A stretch of 64,000 nt of DNA from WJKG01 sp964627305 (GTDB taxonomy: Bacteria; Zixibacteria; MSB-5A5; GN15; FEB-12), in the NCBI GenBank assembly GCA_964627305.1, contig CAZVHP010000001.1, positions 1-64,000 on the forward strand, written 5' to 3'. The notes below the pieces were generated by a model, which saw only the letters and a program-made list of their open reading frames with translations, was not told where the DNA came from and did no database searches. This document shows positions 28,516 to 37,309 of the stretch, piece after piece; the first letter of the stretch is position 1, and the number at the start of each line of letters is the position of its first letter. Made by a program: the position numbers and the translations under genes.

Positions 28516-30396
28516 TTATGATATTGTTAGTATAGGTTTACTCTGATCTATCTCGTCTCCAATCTCAACATCAATTGACGACACCTTGCCGGCAATCGGG
28601 CTCTTGATATCATGGCGGGCCTTCATCGCCTCAATACCGGCGATAACCTGACCCTCACTTACGCTGTCACCAACTTTGACCATGATATCAACTACCTCTA
28701 CCGTCCCGGCAAACGTCGAGTACACCGGTGTCCCGTTGGAACTGGCCGGCGCCGCAGCCGTTGTCGCTGGGGCCGGGGCCGTCGTGGTCGCTGCCGCTGC
28801 CGAACCGCCGCCGTTGGCCGGCTCTACTGTCACCATGAACGTCCGCGACACACCGTTCTCCTCCACCACACAGCGCGAAGTCACCGGGCCGGAAACCGAA
28901 GGTGCCACCCTCGAAACCGACGGTGCCGCCGCTGCCGACTCCGGCTTGGGCGGAACATCATCGGCTTTCTTCTTCAGCGGAATATCGATCTTCGGCTTGC
29001 CCGTCAGAAGACGAATACCCTCGTTGATCTCCATCTTCTTGCCTGGTACCATCGCCGACACCACCAGAAATACATTCTTGTCCGTGACCGCGATCCCGCG
29101 CTCCTTCAGCGCCTCACGAGCCACCGGGATGTTGTTCGGCGCTGCCTCCAGCGGATCACCCGTGAACGGCTCCAGTCCCAGTTGCTCGGCCGCGATCTTC
29201 ACCACCTTCTCCTCCGGCGGCAGGGGAGTCTTGCCAAAATACCCCAGCACTGCCTTGCCGTAACCGTCGTTAATCTTCTCCCAGCGCCCGTACAACACGT
29301 TGTTGAACGCCTGCAACCAGTACTGCTGCGAACCCGGCGTCACCGAGGTCCAGGCACCGCCGGCCTCCACCACCACCGGGAACTCCGACAACACCTCCGA
29401 ATACCGATCCAGAATCCCGGCCTTCACCATCATGTGCACGTTGGGACCAATCGCCCCGCCCGGCATCGGGAAACCCAACACCCGCGCATCAGCGCTGGTC
29501 GTGGTCGGGTTGAAGTCGTACTCGTTCATCAACTCCGTCAGCATCGACTCTATCTTCGTCATCGCCGCCGGATCAACATCCAGCGTGTACCCACTGCCCT
29601 TCAACGCGTGCGCCATCGAACGCACATCCGGCTGCACCGTACCGCTGGCCATCGGACGGCACGACAAGTCAATGCCATCCACGCCCCCCTCGATACCGGC
29701 CATATAACACGCCACCGCCGTACTCGCCGTATCATGCGTATGCAGCCACAACGGCATCTCCGGCGGCATGACCTTCTTCAACTCCACCGCCGTCCTGTAG
29801 ATCGTCATCGGGTCAGTCGTGCCGCTGGCATCCTTCAGGCACAGAGAGTCAATATGCACCCCGCTGTCCAGAAGCCGCTTGCCAATGTCGAAATAGAACT
29901 CCGGCGTATGCACCTTATCCGACTTGAACGGCAGCCCCATCAGCGCGATACACACTTGGTGGTGCATTCCGGCATCAACAATCGGCTGACCAGTCTTGAT
30001 CAAATTGTCCACATCGTTCATGTAGTCGAAATTCCGGTCCCACGTCGTCCCGTACTCCTTCATCAGCTTGGCCTGAAGATTCAGCGCCTCGATATTCTGC
30101 GTCGTCAGCGTCACACCAGATACCGACCGCGTCAATATCTGCAGGTCCACTCCCGGACCTACCGTCTCGCTGATGCGCTTCATATCCTCAAACGGATCCT
30201 CACCCAGATAGAAATACGGTGCCTGGTAGCGCGCTCCACCCCCGAACTCAAAGTGGCGAATACCAGCCTCCGCGGCTACCTTCATCGCCGGAAGAAAGTC
30301 GTTCAGGCGCACCTTCCCGCCAAACGAACTCTGCAGCCCGTCGCGAAATGGCGTGAACATCACCCGAATCTGCTTGGCGGTCTTTGCGATAATCAT
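28516..30396 (-). CDS. oadA: Oxaloacetate decarboxylase alpha / pyruvate carboxylase subunit B, biotin-carrying
   Basis: The 626-residue alpha subunit transfers the carboxyl of oxaloacetate to biotin. An HMGL-like TIM barrel lies at about 5-300; it begins with FRDGLQS, where relatives have RDAHQS, and has the metal-binding LHTHDTAS. The conserved carboxylase domain (PYC_OADA) follows, then a Pro/Ala-rich linker near 470-550, and a C-terminal biotinyl domain with EAMKARHDIKSPIAG. The usual biotin motif is AMKM, so the Met after the lysine is Ala here. The start ATG overlaps the oadG stop as ATGA. A biotin ligase gene lies next to the operon. Confidence 0.93.
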   Translation of the reverse strand: MIIAKTAKQIRVMFTPFRDGLQSSFGGKVRLNDFLPAMKVAAEAGIRHFEFGGGARYQAPYFYLGEDPFEDMKRISETVGPGVDLQILTRSVSGVTLTTQNIEALNLQAKLMKEYGTTWDRNFDYMNDVDNLIKTGQPIVDAGMHHQVCIALMGLPFKSDKVHTPEFYFDIGKRLLDSGVHIDSLCLKDASGTTDPMTIYRTAVELKKVMPPEMPLWLHTHDTASTAVACYMAGIEGGVDGIDLSCRPMASGTVQPDVRSMAHALKGSGYTLDVDPAAMTKIESMLTELMNEYDFNPTTTSADARVLGFPMPGGAIGPNVHMMVKAGILDRYSEVLSEFPVVVEAGGAWTSVTPGSQQYWLQAFNNVLYGRWEKINDGYGKAVLGYFGKTPLPPEEKVVKIAAEQLGLEPFTGDPLEAAPNNIPVAREALKERGIAVTDKNVFLVVSAMVPGKKMEINEGIRLLTGKPKIDIPLKKKADDVPPKPESAAAAPSVSRVAPSVSGPVTSRCVVEENGVSRTFMVTVEPANGGGSAAAATTTAPAPATTAAAPASSNGTPVYSTFAGTVEVVDIMVKVGDSVSEGQVIAGIEAMKARHDIKSPIAGKVSSIDVEIGDEIDQSKPILTIS

Positions 30397-30608
30397 TGTA
30401 TCTCCTCAACCTTCGTGACTTTTGTTCCCGGATAAACTGAACTTACCACCGTCGCCAGTGCGGCCAGCACCGCTGCATCCGATACCAATTGCACCTTCTC
30501 AGGGAAAACGGCAATGATCACCCGCATGATCAGGGCAAGGACAGAAAGCAACACAAACACTGCGATGAACGCTGACAGACACATCAGCAAGAGGTCAAGC
30601 GATCCCAT
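30393..30608 (-). CDS. oadG: Oxaloacetate decarboxylase gamma-like small membrane subunit
   Basis: This 71-residue protein has one long hydrophobic helix (about 5-35) and a short polar C-terminus. In family members that tail contacts the alpha subunit and tightens the complex. Sequence identity to OadG is weak at this length, so the call rests on position: it precedes oadA with a 4-bp ATGA overlap and is followed by oadB. GGGAG lies 8 bp before the ATG. It lacks the His-rich zinc-binding tail of the enterobacterial gamma subunit. Confidence 0.7.
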   Translation of the reverse strand: MGSLDLLLMCLSAFIAVFVLLSVLALIMRVIIAVFPEKVQLVSDAAVLAALATVVSSVYPGTKVTKVEEIQ

Positions 30609-30758
30609 GGCAAAGTCTCCCGTATTGGGGGGCGTGTCTTGATCGCCCGGCTTGTTGGCTCTTTCTCCCCAACGGCCTGCAGTTCACCCCTGACGACCGC
30701 GAAGAGACTAAGTTGTCAAATGATTGCAACCTCGATTGCACTCACGGATAGGGCATTA

Positions 30759-30787
30759 CTATACGAAAATCACAACAACTTTTCAAG
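30759..30787 (-). promoter_or_regulatory. Sigma-70 promoter of the oadGAB operon
   Basis: On the minus strand, TTGAAA (30787-30782), 17 bp and TATAGT (30764-30759) form a near-consensus promoter. Transcription would begin near 30752, giving a leader of about 145 bases. The -35 overlaps the 3' end of the biotin ligase gene. Confidence 0.65.
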
Positions 30788-31727
30788 TACTCTGGAAACT
30801 TTTGAACGCCAGTCGCCCCCGCGTTACCGGCTCTGCCCGATCCCCCACCAGAAGCTCCAGGTTCTCGCCAATGCCGCTTACCCGGCCCTCGGCCACTATC
30901 TCCCCCTCACGACCCGGCGTGTCATCATACACCGTCACCTCCCGGCCAATCACCGCGCTGCGCTCGCGGTACTTTCCCAATAGCCGCTCACAACCATCCT
31001 CCACCAGCAAACGGTAATTCCGACCGAGTGCTGCAATCAAGTATCCCAGCACCACCCCCATCGAACAACTCTCCCCCTCCCGGCAGTACTCCACCAGCGC
31101 CCCCGCTCTCGGCACGAACACCGTCGGCTCCACCGGTGGCACCGTCTCCACATTCAGCCCAATCCCCAGTATCGCCCCCGTTACCCGTGTCCCCTCGCTC
31201 AAGGTATGCGCCAGTACCCCGCACACCTTGGCCTCATCGATCAGAATATCATTCACCCATTTCAGCCGTGTCCGCCCTGCCAGCCCCGGCACCGTATCAA
31301 TCGCCTCGGCCACCGAGACCGCCGCCAACGCCATGAACCCTGCCCCAAACGATGCGATCTCCCGTCTCGGCGCGAAGAAAACCGACAGGTATATGTTCCC
31401 CCGCGGCGACGCCCACGCACGCTGCCGGAAGCCGTGAAACCGACGCCCCTCACCGGCCAGACACAGGATACCGTGTGGCAACTGACCGCCTTCACGAGCA
31501 CACGCAATCAGCACGTCATACTGCGAACGCGGCGCCGTCTCCACCAGAAACAAATGCTCGAACTCCTCATCAACCACTTTCTCTGAGCACAGCAGCACAT
31601 CAACCCCGTACAACGCCCCGGCCAGCCCCCCCAGTGCCCCCGACCGCAAACCAATCGGAGTCCATTCACCCACCGACGGCGTCAATACCCGATCCGCAAA
31701 CACCACATTGTCCGTGTATACTCTCAC
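30783..31727 (-). CDS. birA: Biotin-protein ligase (no HTH domain)
   Basis: The enzyme activates biotin as biotinyl-AMP and attaches it to the carrier lysine, here most likely that of OadA next door. The 314 residues lack the N-terminal winged helix of repressor BirA. The catalytic core has GEGRRFHGFRQRAWASPRGNIYLSVFF, where the usual GRGRRGRxW is altered. KWVNDILID is the KWPNDI catalytic loop, KVCGVLAHT corresponds to KxGGIL, and a C-terminal SH3-like domain ends the protein. The first 65 residues resemble no biotin ligase segment I know. GTG 31727 has GAGG 5 bp upstream. The gene is just upstream of oadG on the same strand. Confidence 0.88.
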   Translation of the reverse strand: MRVYTDNVVFADRVLTPSVGEWTPIGLRSGALGGLAGALYGVDVLLCSEKVVDEEFEHLFLVETAPRSQYDVLIACAREGGQLPHGILCLAGEGRRFHGFRQRAWASPRGNIYLSVFFAPRREIASFGAGFMALAAVSVAEAIDTVPGLAGRTRLKWVNDILIDEAKVCGVLAHTLSEGTRVTGAILGIGLNVETVPPVEPTVFVPRAGALVEYCREGESCSMGVVLGYLIAALGRNYRLLVEDGCERLLGKYRERSAVIGREVTVYDDTPGREGEIVAEGRVSGIGENLELLVGDRAEPVTRGRLAFKSFQST

Positions 31728-31862
31728 GTTATCCTCACGCCAGATGAATTCCCCAAGTGTACTACATCGTCACCTGCCGTGCAAGCCCCGTACCTCGGCC
31801 CCATTGCCCCCGGCATCTGGTCGTAAGCATCCCAAAAACCGCAGAAACAAGACCGAAAACCC

Positions 31863-31890
31863 TTGACCATCAAATCCCCCACCCTATATT
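31863..31890 (+). promoter_or_regulatory. Sigma-70 promoter of the malic enzyme gene
   Basis: TTGACC (31863-31868), a 16-bp spacer and TATATT (31885-31890) lie 60 bp upstream of the ATG. Confidence 0.6.
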
Positions 31891-31949
31891 GCCGCTTGTG
31901 AAAAAAGTAACCAGCACTGCTGGGAAAACTATTCAGGAGTCTGTACCAA

Positions 31950-34196
31950 ATGGTAACCAAGAAAGAAGCCCTCGAGTATCACTCTCAGGGCCGTGCCGGC
32001 AAGATTGAGGTGACCTCCACCAAACCCTGCCGCACTCAGCGCGACCTGTCGCTGGCATACACGCCCGGCGTCGCCGAACCCTGTATGGAAATCTATCACG
32101 ATCCCTCTGCCGTCTACAAATATACGGCCAAGGGTAATCTTGTGGCCGTCGTGTCCAATGGTACCGCCGTCCTCGGCCTCGGCAATATCGGCGCCGCTGC
32201 CGGTAAGCCCGTCATGGAGGGCAAGGGCGTCCTGTTCAAACGATTCGCCGATGTCGACGTCTTCGATATCGAACTGAACACCGAGGACCCCGATGAGGTC
32301 ATCAAGGCCTGTCAACTGCTCGAGCCGACCTTCGGAGGCATCAACCTCGAAGACATCAAGGGCCCCGAGTGCTTCTATATCGAGGAAACCCTCAAGAAGA
32401 CCATGAAAATCCCGGTCTTCCACGATGACCAGCACGGCACCGCTATCATCTCAGCCGCCGCCTTGCTCAATGCCCTCGAACTGGTCAACAAAGATATCGA
32501 CAAAATCAAGGTCGTCTACTCCGGTGCCGGCGCCGCCGGTATCGCCTGCGCCAAGCTTTACTGCGCCCTCGGCGTCAAACACGAGAACCTGCTCATGGTC
32601 GACAGCAAGGGCGTCATGTACGAGGGCCGTGGCGAAACCTTCAACCCCTACAAGCAGGAGTTCGTCCGCAAGACCGATGCCCGCACACTCGCCGATGCGA
32701 TGGAGGGTGCCGATGTCTTCGTTGGCGTCTCCATCAAAGACCTCGTCTCCAAAGACATGGTCAAGTCGATGGCCCCCAACCCCATCATCTTCGCCATGGC
32801 CAACCCGGATCCCGAAATCACCTACCCCGATGCCGTCGAGGCCCGATCCGACGTCATCATGGCTACCGGACGCTCCGACTACCCCAACCAGGTCAATAAC
32901 GTCCTCGGCTTTCCGTTCATCTTTCGCGGTGCCCTCGATGTCGCCGCTACCGCCATCAATGAGGATATGAAGATCGCCGCCGTCAAGGCACTCGCCAACC
33001 TCGCCAAAGAGGACGTCCCGGATTCTGTCGCCCGCGCCTATGGCGTCGATCACTTCTCGTTCGGACGCGAGTATCTGATCCCCAAACCGTTCGATCCACG
33101 CATCCTTGTCTGGGAAGCTTCCGCTGTGGCCCAGGCCGCCATGGACTCCGGTGTCGCGCAGCACCCTGTTGACATCGAGGAATACAAAGAGCAGCTCGCC
33201 CGACGCATCGGTCAGGGCCGACGCGTCGTTCGGATCCTCAAGAACAAGGCCCGACGTGACCCTCGACGCATCGTGTTCCCCGAGGCAGAGTCGATCAAAA
33301 TCCTCCGTGCCGTCCACCAGATCGTCAAAGAGCAGATCGGTCGCCCCACCCTCCTCGGCAGTAGCAGCATCATCAACGCCATCGCTGCCGAACACGAAAT
33401 CAACCTCGAAGGCGTCCAGATCGTCGACCACCTGCAGAGCGAGCGCATGACTACCTATGCCGAAATGCTCTACGAGAAACGACGCCGCAAAGGGGTCACT
33501 CTGGAGAAGGCGCGAGAACTCCTCAACGACCGCTCCTACTTCGCCTGCATGATGCTGGAGGCCGGGGACACCGATGCCGTCCTCAGCGGTATCAAGCACG
33601 AATATCCATACACCCTCAGGCCGGCTCTGCAGATCATCGGCCTGAAGGAAGGCGTTAATCTCGCCGCCGGAGCGTTTATCATGACCAACCGCGACCGGCT
33701 CATGGTCTTCGCCGATACTACCGTCAATGTTAACCCCACCGCCGAGCAACTGGCCGAAATCGCCCTCGGCACCGTGCGCCTCTGCCGACGTCTCGACATC
33801 GACCCGCGTATCGCTATGCTCAGCTTCTCGAATTTCGGCTCCGCTCGTTACCCGGAGTCGATCAAGGTCGCCAGGGCCGTCGAGCTGGTCAAACAGCAGA
33901 TGCCCGACCTCATCATCGAGGGCGAAATGCAAGCCGATACCGCCCTGATGCCGGAGTTCATGAAAGAACATTTCCCCTTCTCCAGTCTCAGGGAGTCGGC
34001 CAATGTGCTCATCTTCCCGGACCTCAACGCCGGCAATATCGCCTATAAACTGGCCCAGCGCATGGGCGGATGGGAAGCGTTCGGCCCGATCCTGCTCGGC
34101 TTGGCAAAACCGGTCCACATCCTGCATCGTACGCTCGATGTCAATCAGATCATTGAAATGGCTGCCGTCGCTGTCGTCGATGCCAATCGGGCGTGA
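31950..34196 (+). CDS. maeB: NADP-dependent malic enzyme with phosphotransacetylase-like domain
   Basis: MaeB oxidatively decarboxylates malate to pyruvate and NADPH. The 748-residue protein has the malic N-terminal domain (LAYTPGVAEP, FADVDVFDIELNT), an acidic metal site (FHDDQHGTAI) and a Rossmann NAD(P) domain (VVYSGAGAAGIACAKLY, about 185-205). A catalytically degenerate phosphate acetyl/butyryltransferase domain follows (about 430-745), as in large bacterial malic enzymes, where it senses acetyl-CoA. AGGAG lies 7 bp before the ATG, with a promoter upstream. A strong hairpin follows the gene. It diverges from birA-oadGAB and belongs with them in C4-acid metabolism. Confidence 0.97.
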   Translation: MVTKKEALEYHSQGRAGKIEVTSTKPCRTQRDLSLAYTPGVAEPCMEIYHDPSAVYKYTAKGNLVAVVSNGTAVLGLGNIGAAAGKPVMEGKGVLFKRFADVDVFDIELNTEDPDEVIKACQLLEPTFGGINLEDIKGPECFYIEETLKKTMKIPVFHDDQHGTAIISAAALLNALELVNKDIDKIKVVYSGAGAAGIACAKLYCALGVKHENLLMVDSKGVMYEGRGETFNPYKQEFVRKTDARTLADAMEGADVFVGVSIKDLVSKDMVKSMAPNPIIFAMANPDPEITYPDAVEARSDVIMATGRSDYPNQVNNVLGFPFIFRGALDVAATAINEDMKIAAVKALANLAKEDVPDSVARAYGVDHFSFGREYLIPKPFDPRILVWEASAVAQAAMDSGVAQHPVDIEEYKEQLARRIGQGRRVVRILKNKARRDPRRIVFPEAESIKILRAVHQIVKEQIGRPTLLGSSSIINAIAAEHEINLEGVQIVDHLQSERMTTYAEMLYEKRRRKGVTLEKARELLNDRSYFACMMLEAGDTDAVLSGIKHEYPYTLRPALQIIGLKEGVNLAAGAFIMTNRDRLMVFADTTVNVNPTAEQLAEIALGTVRLCRRLDIDPRIAMLSFSNFGSARYPESIKVARAVELVKQQMPDLIIEGEMQADTALMPEFMKEHFPFSSLRESANVLIFPDLNAGNIAYKLAQRMGGWEAFGPILLGLAKPVHILHRTLDVNQIIEMAAVAVVDANRA

Positions 34197-34253
34197 GGTA
34201 ACCGTCATCTGAGGCACGTCGAAATAGCCTTCTCGCAATCGGTACCAATAGAG

Positions 34254-34289
34254 AAATCGGCCGGGATCCCACGCGGACCCGGCCGATTT
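34254..34289 (+). terminator. Terminator-like hairpin after maeB
   Basis: AAATCGGCCGGG (34254-34265) pairs perfectly with CCCGGCCGATTT (34278-34289) around a 12-base loop. The T's are within the stem rather than after it. Confidence 0.7.
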
Positions 34290-34330
34290 GCTGCATTTAC
34301 TATCCACTGTCCACTTTTTGTTTGCGCTTT

Positions 34331-34342
34331 CGTTTGCAAACG
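34331..34342. promoter_or_regulatory. 12-bp perfect palindrome upstream of mreB
   Basis: CGTTTGCAAACG, 86 bp before the mreB start. It is a candidate operator; no regulator is assigned. Confidence 0.35.
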
Positions 34343-34428
34343 CCTAAACTATTGTGTTTCAGGGATCGATATTAGAACAAAGCGGCCCATAGATTTAGCC
34401 GCCTGACCATAAGTTAAAAGGACTTAAC

Positions 34429-35457
34429 TTGGGCTTCTTCGATTTTCTGTCAAGTGACATCGGTATCGATCTGGGGACGGCCAATACTCTCGTCTATGTG
34501 CGCAATCAGGGCATCGTGCTCAACGAACCCTCCGTCGTCGCCATCGAACAGTCCTCCGGTAAGGTGCTTGCCATCGGTGCCGCAGCAAAGGAAATGATGG
34601 GGCGCACCCCCGGCGGCATCGCGGCTATTCGACCGCTCAAGGACGGCGTTATTGCCGACTTCGAGATCTCAGAAAAGCTGATCGCCAACTTCATCCGACG
34701 CGTCGTACGCCACAAGTACCTCATGAAACCGCGCGTCGTCGTCTCCGTACCCTCCGGTATCACCGAGGTCGAAAAGCGAGCCGTGCGCGACTCCGCCGAG
34801 AACGCCGGCGCCCGTGAGGTCTACCTCCTGCAGGAACCCATGGCCGCCGCTATCGGCGTCGGACTCCCTGTCGATCAGCCCTCCGGTTGCATGATTATCG
34901 ACATCGGCGGCGGCACCACCGAAATCGCCGTCATCGCCCTCAATGGCATCGTCAGCGATACCTCCATCCGCGTTGCCGGCGATGAACTCAACGATGCCAT
35001 CATCATGTACCTCAAGAAGAACTACAACCTGCTCATCGGCGAACTCACCGCCGAGGACATCAAGATCAAAATTGGCTCCGCCTTCGCCCTCGACAAAGAG
35101 CTCTCGGTCAACATCAGGGGCCGCGATCTCGTCGCCGGCGTCCCTAAAAACCTCAAGCTCTCCAGCGTGCAGGTTCGCGAAGCCCTCTCAGAAACCCTCG
35201 ACATCATCGTCGAGGCCGTCCGCCAGGCCCTCGAGTGTACACCCCCCGAACTCGCCTCCGATATCCTTGAGCGCGGCATCATCCTAACCGGCGGCGGCGC
35301 CCTCCTGCGCGGGCTCGACCGACGCCTCCGCGAGGAAACCAACCTGCCCGTCAATGTCGCCGAAGACCCCCTGACCTGCGTCGTCCGCGGTACCGGCAAG
35401 GTCCTCGAAAACCTCTCCCAGTGGAGCAAGGTCCTCGAACGCAGCAAAAAAGACTAA
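34429..35457 (+). CDS. mreB: Rod shape-determining protein MreB
   Basis: MreB is the actin-like filament that guides cell-wall synthesis. The 342 residues include the phosphate-1 motif DIGIDLGTANTLVYV, the CONNECT1 region, phosphate-2 IIDIGGGTTEIAVIAL and the adenosine motif ILTGGGALLRGL, all at usual positions. The start is TTG 34429, supported by AAAAGGA 6 bp upstream and by the MGFFDFLSSDIGIDLGT N-terminus typical of MreB. mreC, mreD and rodA are not downstream, since a rho-independent terminator follows at once. mreB is therefore transcribed alone here, unlike the common mreBCD operon. Confidence 0.97.
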   Translation: MGFFDFLSSDIGIDLGTANTLVYVRNQGIVLNEPSVVAIEQSSGKVLAIGAAAKEMMGRTPGGIAAIRPLKDGVIADFEISEKLIANFIRRVVRHKYLMKPRVVVSVPSGITEVEKRAVRDSAENAGAREVYLLQEPMAAAIGVGLPVDQPSGCMIIDIGGGTTEIAVIALNGIVSDTSIRVAGDELNDAIIMYLKKNYNLLIGELTAEDIKIKIGSAFALDKELSVNIRGRDLVAGVPKNLKLSSVQVREALSETLDIIVEAVRQALECTPPELASDILERGIILTGGGALLRGLDRRLREETNLPVNVAEDPLTCVVRGTGKVLENLSQWSKVLERSKKD

Positions 35458-35483
35458 TCGGATCCCGACATACAAGCCTCAAC

Positions 35484-35508
35484 GGCCGGACTCCCTCCGG
35501 CCTTTTTT
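35484..35508 (+). terminator. Rho-independent terminator after mreB
   Basis: GGCCGGA (35484-35490) pairs with TCCGGCC (35496-35502) around CTCCC and is followed by six T's. Confidence 0.88.
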
Positions 35509-35559
35509 CTTGTTTACTCCCCATACCGCATTAATCCTTTCCTCGAACACCGTGTCATT

Positions 35560-36138
35560 ATGGGTGAAAAGGACAAAATGACAAGACTGGACCGAAACAT
35601 AACCGAACCTCTTGTCCAGCAGGCCAAAAACGGCGACCGGGAGGCCTTCTCCCGCTTAGTGAGGCTGATGATGAACCGTACCGTAGCCCTGACATATCGA
35701 ATGACCGGTGACCGCGAGGCCGCAAAAGACCTCGCCCAGGACAGCTTTGTCGCTGCCTGGCAGTCACTTAAGGACTTCCGCGAGGATGCCCCCTTCGATA
35801 GCTGGCTGCTGAAAATCGCCCACAACAAGGCCCTCAATCACATCGCCGCTGCCAAACGCAAAAACCACGCTCAGAACGAGGTCCAGACCCGTGCCGAGGC
35901 TATCAATGATGACAACCTCGCCAAATCCGCCCGTGAAAAACTCCTTGCGAGTATTCTGACCTTTGTGAACCACTTGCCGCCAATGCAGAAGAGCGTCTTC
36001 GAACTGCGCTACTACCAGAATATACCCTTCGCCGAAATCGCCCAGACCACCGGCAAAGCCATCGGCACCGTCAAGACACACTACCGTGAGGCCGTCGCCA
36101 AACTTCGCACCCACGCCCGGCAGGAAGGCCTGATATGA
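35560..36138 (+). CDS. ECF-type RNA polymerase sigma factor
   Basis: This 192-residue alternative sigma factor has region 2 at about 10-85 (core-binding DREAAKDLAQDSFVAAWQSL and FDSWLLKIAHNKALNHI) and region 4 at about 125-185 (LPPMQKSVFELRYYQNIPFAEIAQTTG, with the HTH ending AIGTVKTHYREAVAKLR). Region 3 is absent, as in the ECF group. It heads a four-gene operon in which the next product is a single-pass membrane protein starting inside the sigma stop (ATGA overlap). The genes after that encode Spy/CpxP-like periplasmic proteins, so the sigma factor is probably released by envelope stress. Confidence 0.92.
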   Translation: MGEKDKMTRLDRNITEPLVQQAKNGDREAFSRLVRLMMNRTVALTYRMTGDREAAKDLAQDSFVAAWQSLKDFREDAPFDSWLLKIAHNKALNHIAAAKRKNHAQNEVQTRAEAINDDNLAKSAREKLLASILTFVNHLPPMQKSVFELRYYQNIPFAEIAQTTGKAIGTVKTHYREAVAKLRTHARQEGLI

Positions 36139-36692
36139 GCCTGCCACAGGACATCAAAGACCGCCTGCTGGAGCACTTCGGTCACCAACAGCTTCCGGCC
36201 GACTTGGCCGCCATCGTCGAGTCCAACCCCCAGGCCCGCGCTTTCTGGGACGAGCTGCATGCTCTCGATCAGGCCCTGCCGGAGGATGAAGCCTTCTGTC
36301 TCGATGACGACGACTTCGCCGACATGCTCGAACGCGTCGAATCCGAAATTGACACCACCGTCGAGCGGAGCCACCTGCGCGCCGTAACTCGCCCCTGGTA
36401 TCAGGTGACCGCCGTCGCCGCTTCCATCGCTCTGATGGCCGTCGCCGTCATGCTGGCCCTGAAGGTCCAGGACCCGGCCTCCACCGGCATGCACCTCACC
36501 ACTGTGGCCGTCGAACAAACAGACAACGATTCCATTTCCCTGATTCAACCCAACGAGTCCATGACAGCCGCCCTGATCAGCGACTACGCCTCCCGACGAA
36601 ACCTCGAGGCCTCCGCGTGGCTGCTCGAAGACCTTACTGACGAAGAATTTGAATACCTCCGGAAAAACCTTGAGGTAGGAGACCTGCTATGA
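36135..36692 (+). CDS. Putative membrane anti-sigma factor
   Basis: The 185-residue protein has a cytoplasmic N-terminal domain of about 90 residues rich in Asp and Glu, one transmembrane helix (about 96-115, VTAVAASIALMAVAVMLAL) and a periplasmic tail. Position (overlapping the ECF gene by ATGA) and topology are those of a cognate anti-sigma factor. No zinc-binding HX3CX2C motif is present. The C-terminal DLTDEEFEYLRKNLEVGDLL is an acidic helix. The family cannot be named. Confidence 0.7.
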   Translation: MSLPQDIKDRLLEHFGHQQLPADLAAIVESNPQARAFWDELHALDQALPEDEAFCLDDDDFADMLERVESEIDTTVERSHLRAVTRPWYQVTAVAASIALMAVAVMLALKVQDPASTGMHLTTVAVEQTDNDSISLIQPNESMTAALISDYASRRNLEASAWLLEDLTDEEFEYLRKNLEVGDLL

Positions 36693-37279
36693 AATCAATC
36701 CTCACCATGCTCGTCATACTGCTGGCCGCCACCTTGGTCGCTCCCGGGACAACGGCCGGCTCCGACTGCCCCATCGAACGCCGCATCATGCTTGCCCAGG
36801 CGCCGCCCGACAGCCCCGATTTCCCCATGCCCGGCCGCGCCGAGCGCAAACACCTCGAACAACTGCGCATGCTCAAGCTGCTTGAGCTGCTCGACCTCAA
36901 TGAGGATCAGGAACTACCCTTCCTGACAGCCTTCCAGGCCATGCGCCGCCAGCAGCAACAGCTCGACACCGAACGCCGCGATCTGCTCGAAAAGCTCGCC
37001 GACGGTGTCAAAGATACCTCGATGACTACCACCGAGATCGAGAAAGCCATCGACCGCCTGCAACATCTGCACGACCAGTACGCCAGCGTCATGCGCTCCT
37101 TCATCACCGAGTCCCGATCCATCCTGACCACCAAGCAGATGGCCAAAATGATTATCTTTCAGGAACGCTTCGAATACGAACTGCTCAAAAAGCTCCGCGG
37201 CTTTCGCGACCGCACCGGACGCAGCGGCCCCCCCTCAGGCACGGGACCGAGCCGCTGGAAAGACAACGATAACAAGTAA
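36689..37279 (+). CDS. Periplasmic Spy/CpxP-like protein (first copy)
   Basis: The 196-residue protein begins with a signal peptide (about 1-23, MLVILLAATLVAP). The mature part is almost all helical and charged, with LDLNEDQELPFLTAFQAMRRQQQQL and MTTTEIEKAIDRLQHLH. This is the length, helicity and LTxxQ-like spacing of Spy/CpxP stress proteins, although a strict LTxxQ is not present. Such proteins act as ATP-independent periplasmic chaperones or as stress sensors. It overlaps the anti-sigma gene by ATGA, so expression is coupled. Confidence 0.6.
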   Translation: MKSILTMLVILLAATLVAPGTTAGSDCPIERRIMLAQAPPDSPDFPMPGRAERKHLEQLRMLKLLELLDLNEDQELPFLTAFQAMRRQQQQLDTERRDLLEKLADGVKDTSMTTTEIEKAIDRLQHLHDQYASVMRSFITESRSILTTKQMAKMIIFQERFEYELLKKLRGFRDRTGRSGPPSGTGPSRWKDNDNK

Positions 37280-37309
37280 CACATGTGACAGATACCAAGG
37301 AGGTACACC

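Noticed and set aside
28612..30435. 607-codon open frame on the plus strand across oadA
   Set aside because: It is antisense to a well-supported decarboxylase subunit, and the translation is His/Arg-rich low-complexity sequence.
32451..34307. 618-codon open frame on the minus strand across maeB
   Set aside because: It is antisense to a clear malic enzyme and arises because GC-rich third positions remove stops. Its product is Asp/Gly/Val-rich without domains.
34308..34317. TGTCCACTTT, identical to the right end of the IS3 element, upstream of mreB
   Set aside because: Only ten bases match, no transposase sequence is nearby, and a hairpin and mreB leader explain the region. Chance is likely.
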